24,456 nt of DNA, taken from Conidiobolus incongruus B7586. Taxonomy: Eukaryota > Entomophthoromycota > Entomophthoromycetes > Entomophthorales > Conidiobolaceae. The notes below the pieces were generated by a model. The model made no database searches. It saw nothing but the letters and a program-made list of their open reading frames with translations, and had not been told where the DNA came from. The position numbers and the translations under genes are program-made. Shown in pieces: positions 22,754 to 24,456 of this stretch (position 1 is its first letter; the number at the start of each line of letters is the position of its first letter). The stretch covers positions 1 through 24,456 of the forward strand of contig JNEM01013425.1 in the NCBI GenBank assembly GCA_000697335.1. The letters are read 5' to 3'.

Positions 22754-24456
22754 TAATATATTCAATTATTTTCAAATTTTCAAAAACTGAATAAATCAAG
22801 CTGATAATCTATAGAGTATATATAAATATAATATAATAATGAGAGTTGTAATATGGAATAAAACACTCTTATATTAAATGTGACAGAATATAAAAATTTA
22901 ATTTCTAATCTAATGATTAATTTAATTTTGGATCTTGAAATAGATAATTAATATATATATATATATATTGAGTTTTTAAATATTAGAGTAATTATCTCTT
23001 TATTTAAATTTATAATATCCAGTAAATTAATATAAATATAATATATTAACAAAGTTGATTGTTATAGGTACAAAGGTAGTTTTTATGCTATTTATGCAAA
23101 AATCAAAACTATTTTAATATGAATTTGTTTATTTATATGTTTTTGAAGCTATTAATACAAAAATATTAATTAATATCCAGATACCAGAAATATATCCATA
23201 ACCTTTCTTTCACTACTTGTGATACTTTATATAGTCTACTACTATTTGAGTTAAATATATAAATCAAATTTAGTTGGTTTATACTTTATAAATATGTAAT
23301 ATATCCTAGAACTTTTTGTCTAATATAACTTTATTATTAATTATATGGATTATGATAAATAATCTGGAAATAAGAAATCTATTTCCAAGTTAATAAAAAA
23401 TATATACTAGAAAATCTTTACAGGTTTGTACAAATCAAATTTTTTATTATATTTTACAAAAATAATTTTGGTAAATATTTAAAGTATGCAAGCTAAATTT
23501 AAATATCAATTCAATTTTCTTTTAGGTAATATTGGAATATTCTAAAGACAGTTATAAAATAAGCATAATAAGCAAAAAGGTTTATGATAGCAATATTTTT
23601 TTCTTTGGTAAATATATTACTGTATGTAAAAATTTACCAAGAGCCAAGCAATTAAAGTAATAGTTAATGTAGTAAATATTACAATTGAATTATCACAAAT
23701 TTGAACTAATATTTTAAATATTAAATTATGGAAAATATTTAAAATTATTAATTAAATCTATAATTCTTATATATATTTAAAATGATGATTTATTTTGGAA
23801 AGGTGTCTGTTGTATTTTTATTTTCCTTTTAACACTTATTGCAAAGTCTTTTGTAATATCTTTAAAATATTTAAATATTGTTAAATATATTATACAATAC
23901 ACTAAACTTGTTTTAAATTCAAAATTCATATTATTTCCAATATAAGGTACTTAAATGAAAGTAATTGACTGTGTTGGAATTTGTTATTTAATTATAAAGT
24001 GTAATATAAGTTTACATATAGTTTTAATTTATCAGAGCGCAACTAAGTATATTAATAATATGGAAAAATGAATGTTAGGATCATATGGAAAAAATTGAAA
24101 ATATACCAAAAATAGATCATTCACTTATAGATCATTATTTTTAATAACTAATATTTTCGTCAAATATCTCTTGTCATAAAATTTGAATCCAGAGTTTTAA
24201 TATTAAACAACTTTTAAATTGTTTTCATTTTCATTTATTTAACAGAGTTTGTAAGACATATGGATAATTTTTAAAAGGTTATTAACAAGAATATGATTGC
24301 CAACAAAATTACTTTTTTTAAATAATATTATAAATATTTAATTATACTAAAATCTTATTGCAAAAATTCATTTTATTAATTTTTTATTATTAAAATTAAT
24401 TTCAAAATTTGTATTATTTTTTATAATTATATTATTATAAAATATTTTTTATATTA
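22754..24456. other. AT-rich flank right of the transposon nest, no gene recognised
   Basis: No intact coding region, RNA gene or transposon end that I can support is present. From 22754 to 24037 there is still no CpG, although two CpGs reappear at 24038 and 24158. The first 1.3 kb therefore shares the mutational signature of the nest and may be an unrecognisable old repeat. A 9-bp inverted repeat (TTGGTAAAT at 23605-23613 and ATTTACCAA at 23632-23640) could form a hairpin but has no known role. Confidence 0.5.

Noticed and set aside
23040-23560. Possible degraded coding stretch, read on either strand of the right flank
   Set aside because: Some frames run for 20-30 codons between stops, but I could not match any to a named family, and AT-rich DNA gives such runs by chance.
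1-24456. tRNA, rRNA, CRISPR array or replication origin
   Set aside because: No T-loop consensus with flanking stems, no rRNA-like conserved block and no regularly spaced repeats were seen; AT-rich origin-like motifs cannot be separated from background here.

Overview
The window looks like nuclear DNA of a fungus with a very AT-rich genome; I cannot resolve the phylum. Two intact, intronless protein genes have balanced codon use and normal CpG content. They sit in intergenic DNA that is overwhelmingly A+T. The right half is a large nest of heavily C-to-T-mutated transposons, including a chromodomain-bearing Ty3/gypsy element. Both genes use standard stop codons (TGA and TAG).

Layout: 1-2134 is AT-rich DNA with no gene I can support. 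2135-3277 (minus) is a nine-helix NIPA-type magnesium transporter. 3278-7071 is a long AT-rich intergenic stretch. 7072-8475 (minus) is a 6-phosphofructo-2-kinase whose C-terminal bisphosphatase domain has lost catalytic residues, so it is probably a kinase-only enzyme making fructose-2,6-bisphosphate. From 9752 to 22753 lies a nested block. A small Tc1/mariner-like shell with 35-bp inverted ends (about 370 bp once inserts are subtracted) was invaded by a Ty3/gypsy chromovirus at 9831-21253 (5-bp target duplication AAATA). That copy was in turn split by a second copy of the same family at 11097-16807 (duplication CTATA). A separate 1.2-kb Tc1 element (21364-22565, transposase on minus) also entered the shell. 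22754-24456 is AT-rich flank with no recognised gene.

The strongest large-scale signal is mutational. By eye I find no CpG dinucleotide from 9210 to 24037 (about 14.8 kb), whereas the non-coding DNA to the left has one roughly every 200 bp. Differences between repeat copies are almost all transitions, while copy lengths are conserved. This fits RIP-like or methylation-driven C-to-T decay of a silenced, heterochromatic block that may extend past the elements into the right flank. Another oddity is a 225-bp tract at the 3' ends of the two chromovirus copies that is identical although the sequence around it differs at several percent of sites.

The two genes have no evident functional link. I did not find a convincing new molecular system; the interest lies in the nested architecture, the CpG-free domain, the identical tract and the altered bisphosphatase active site.
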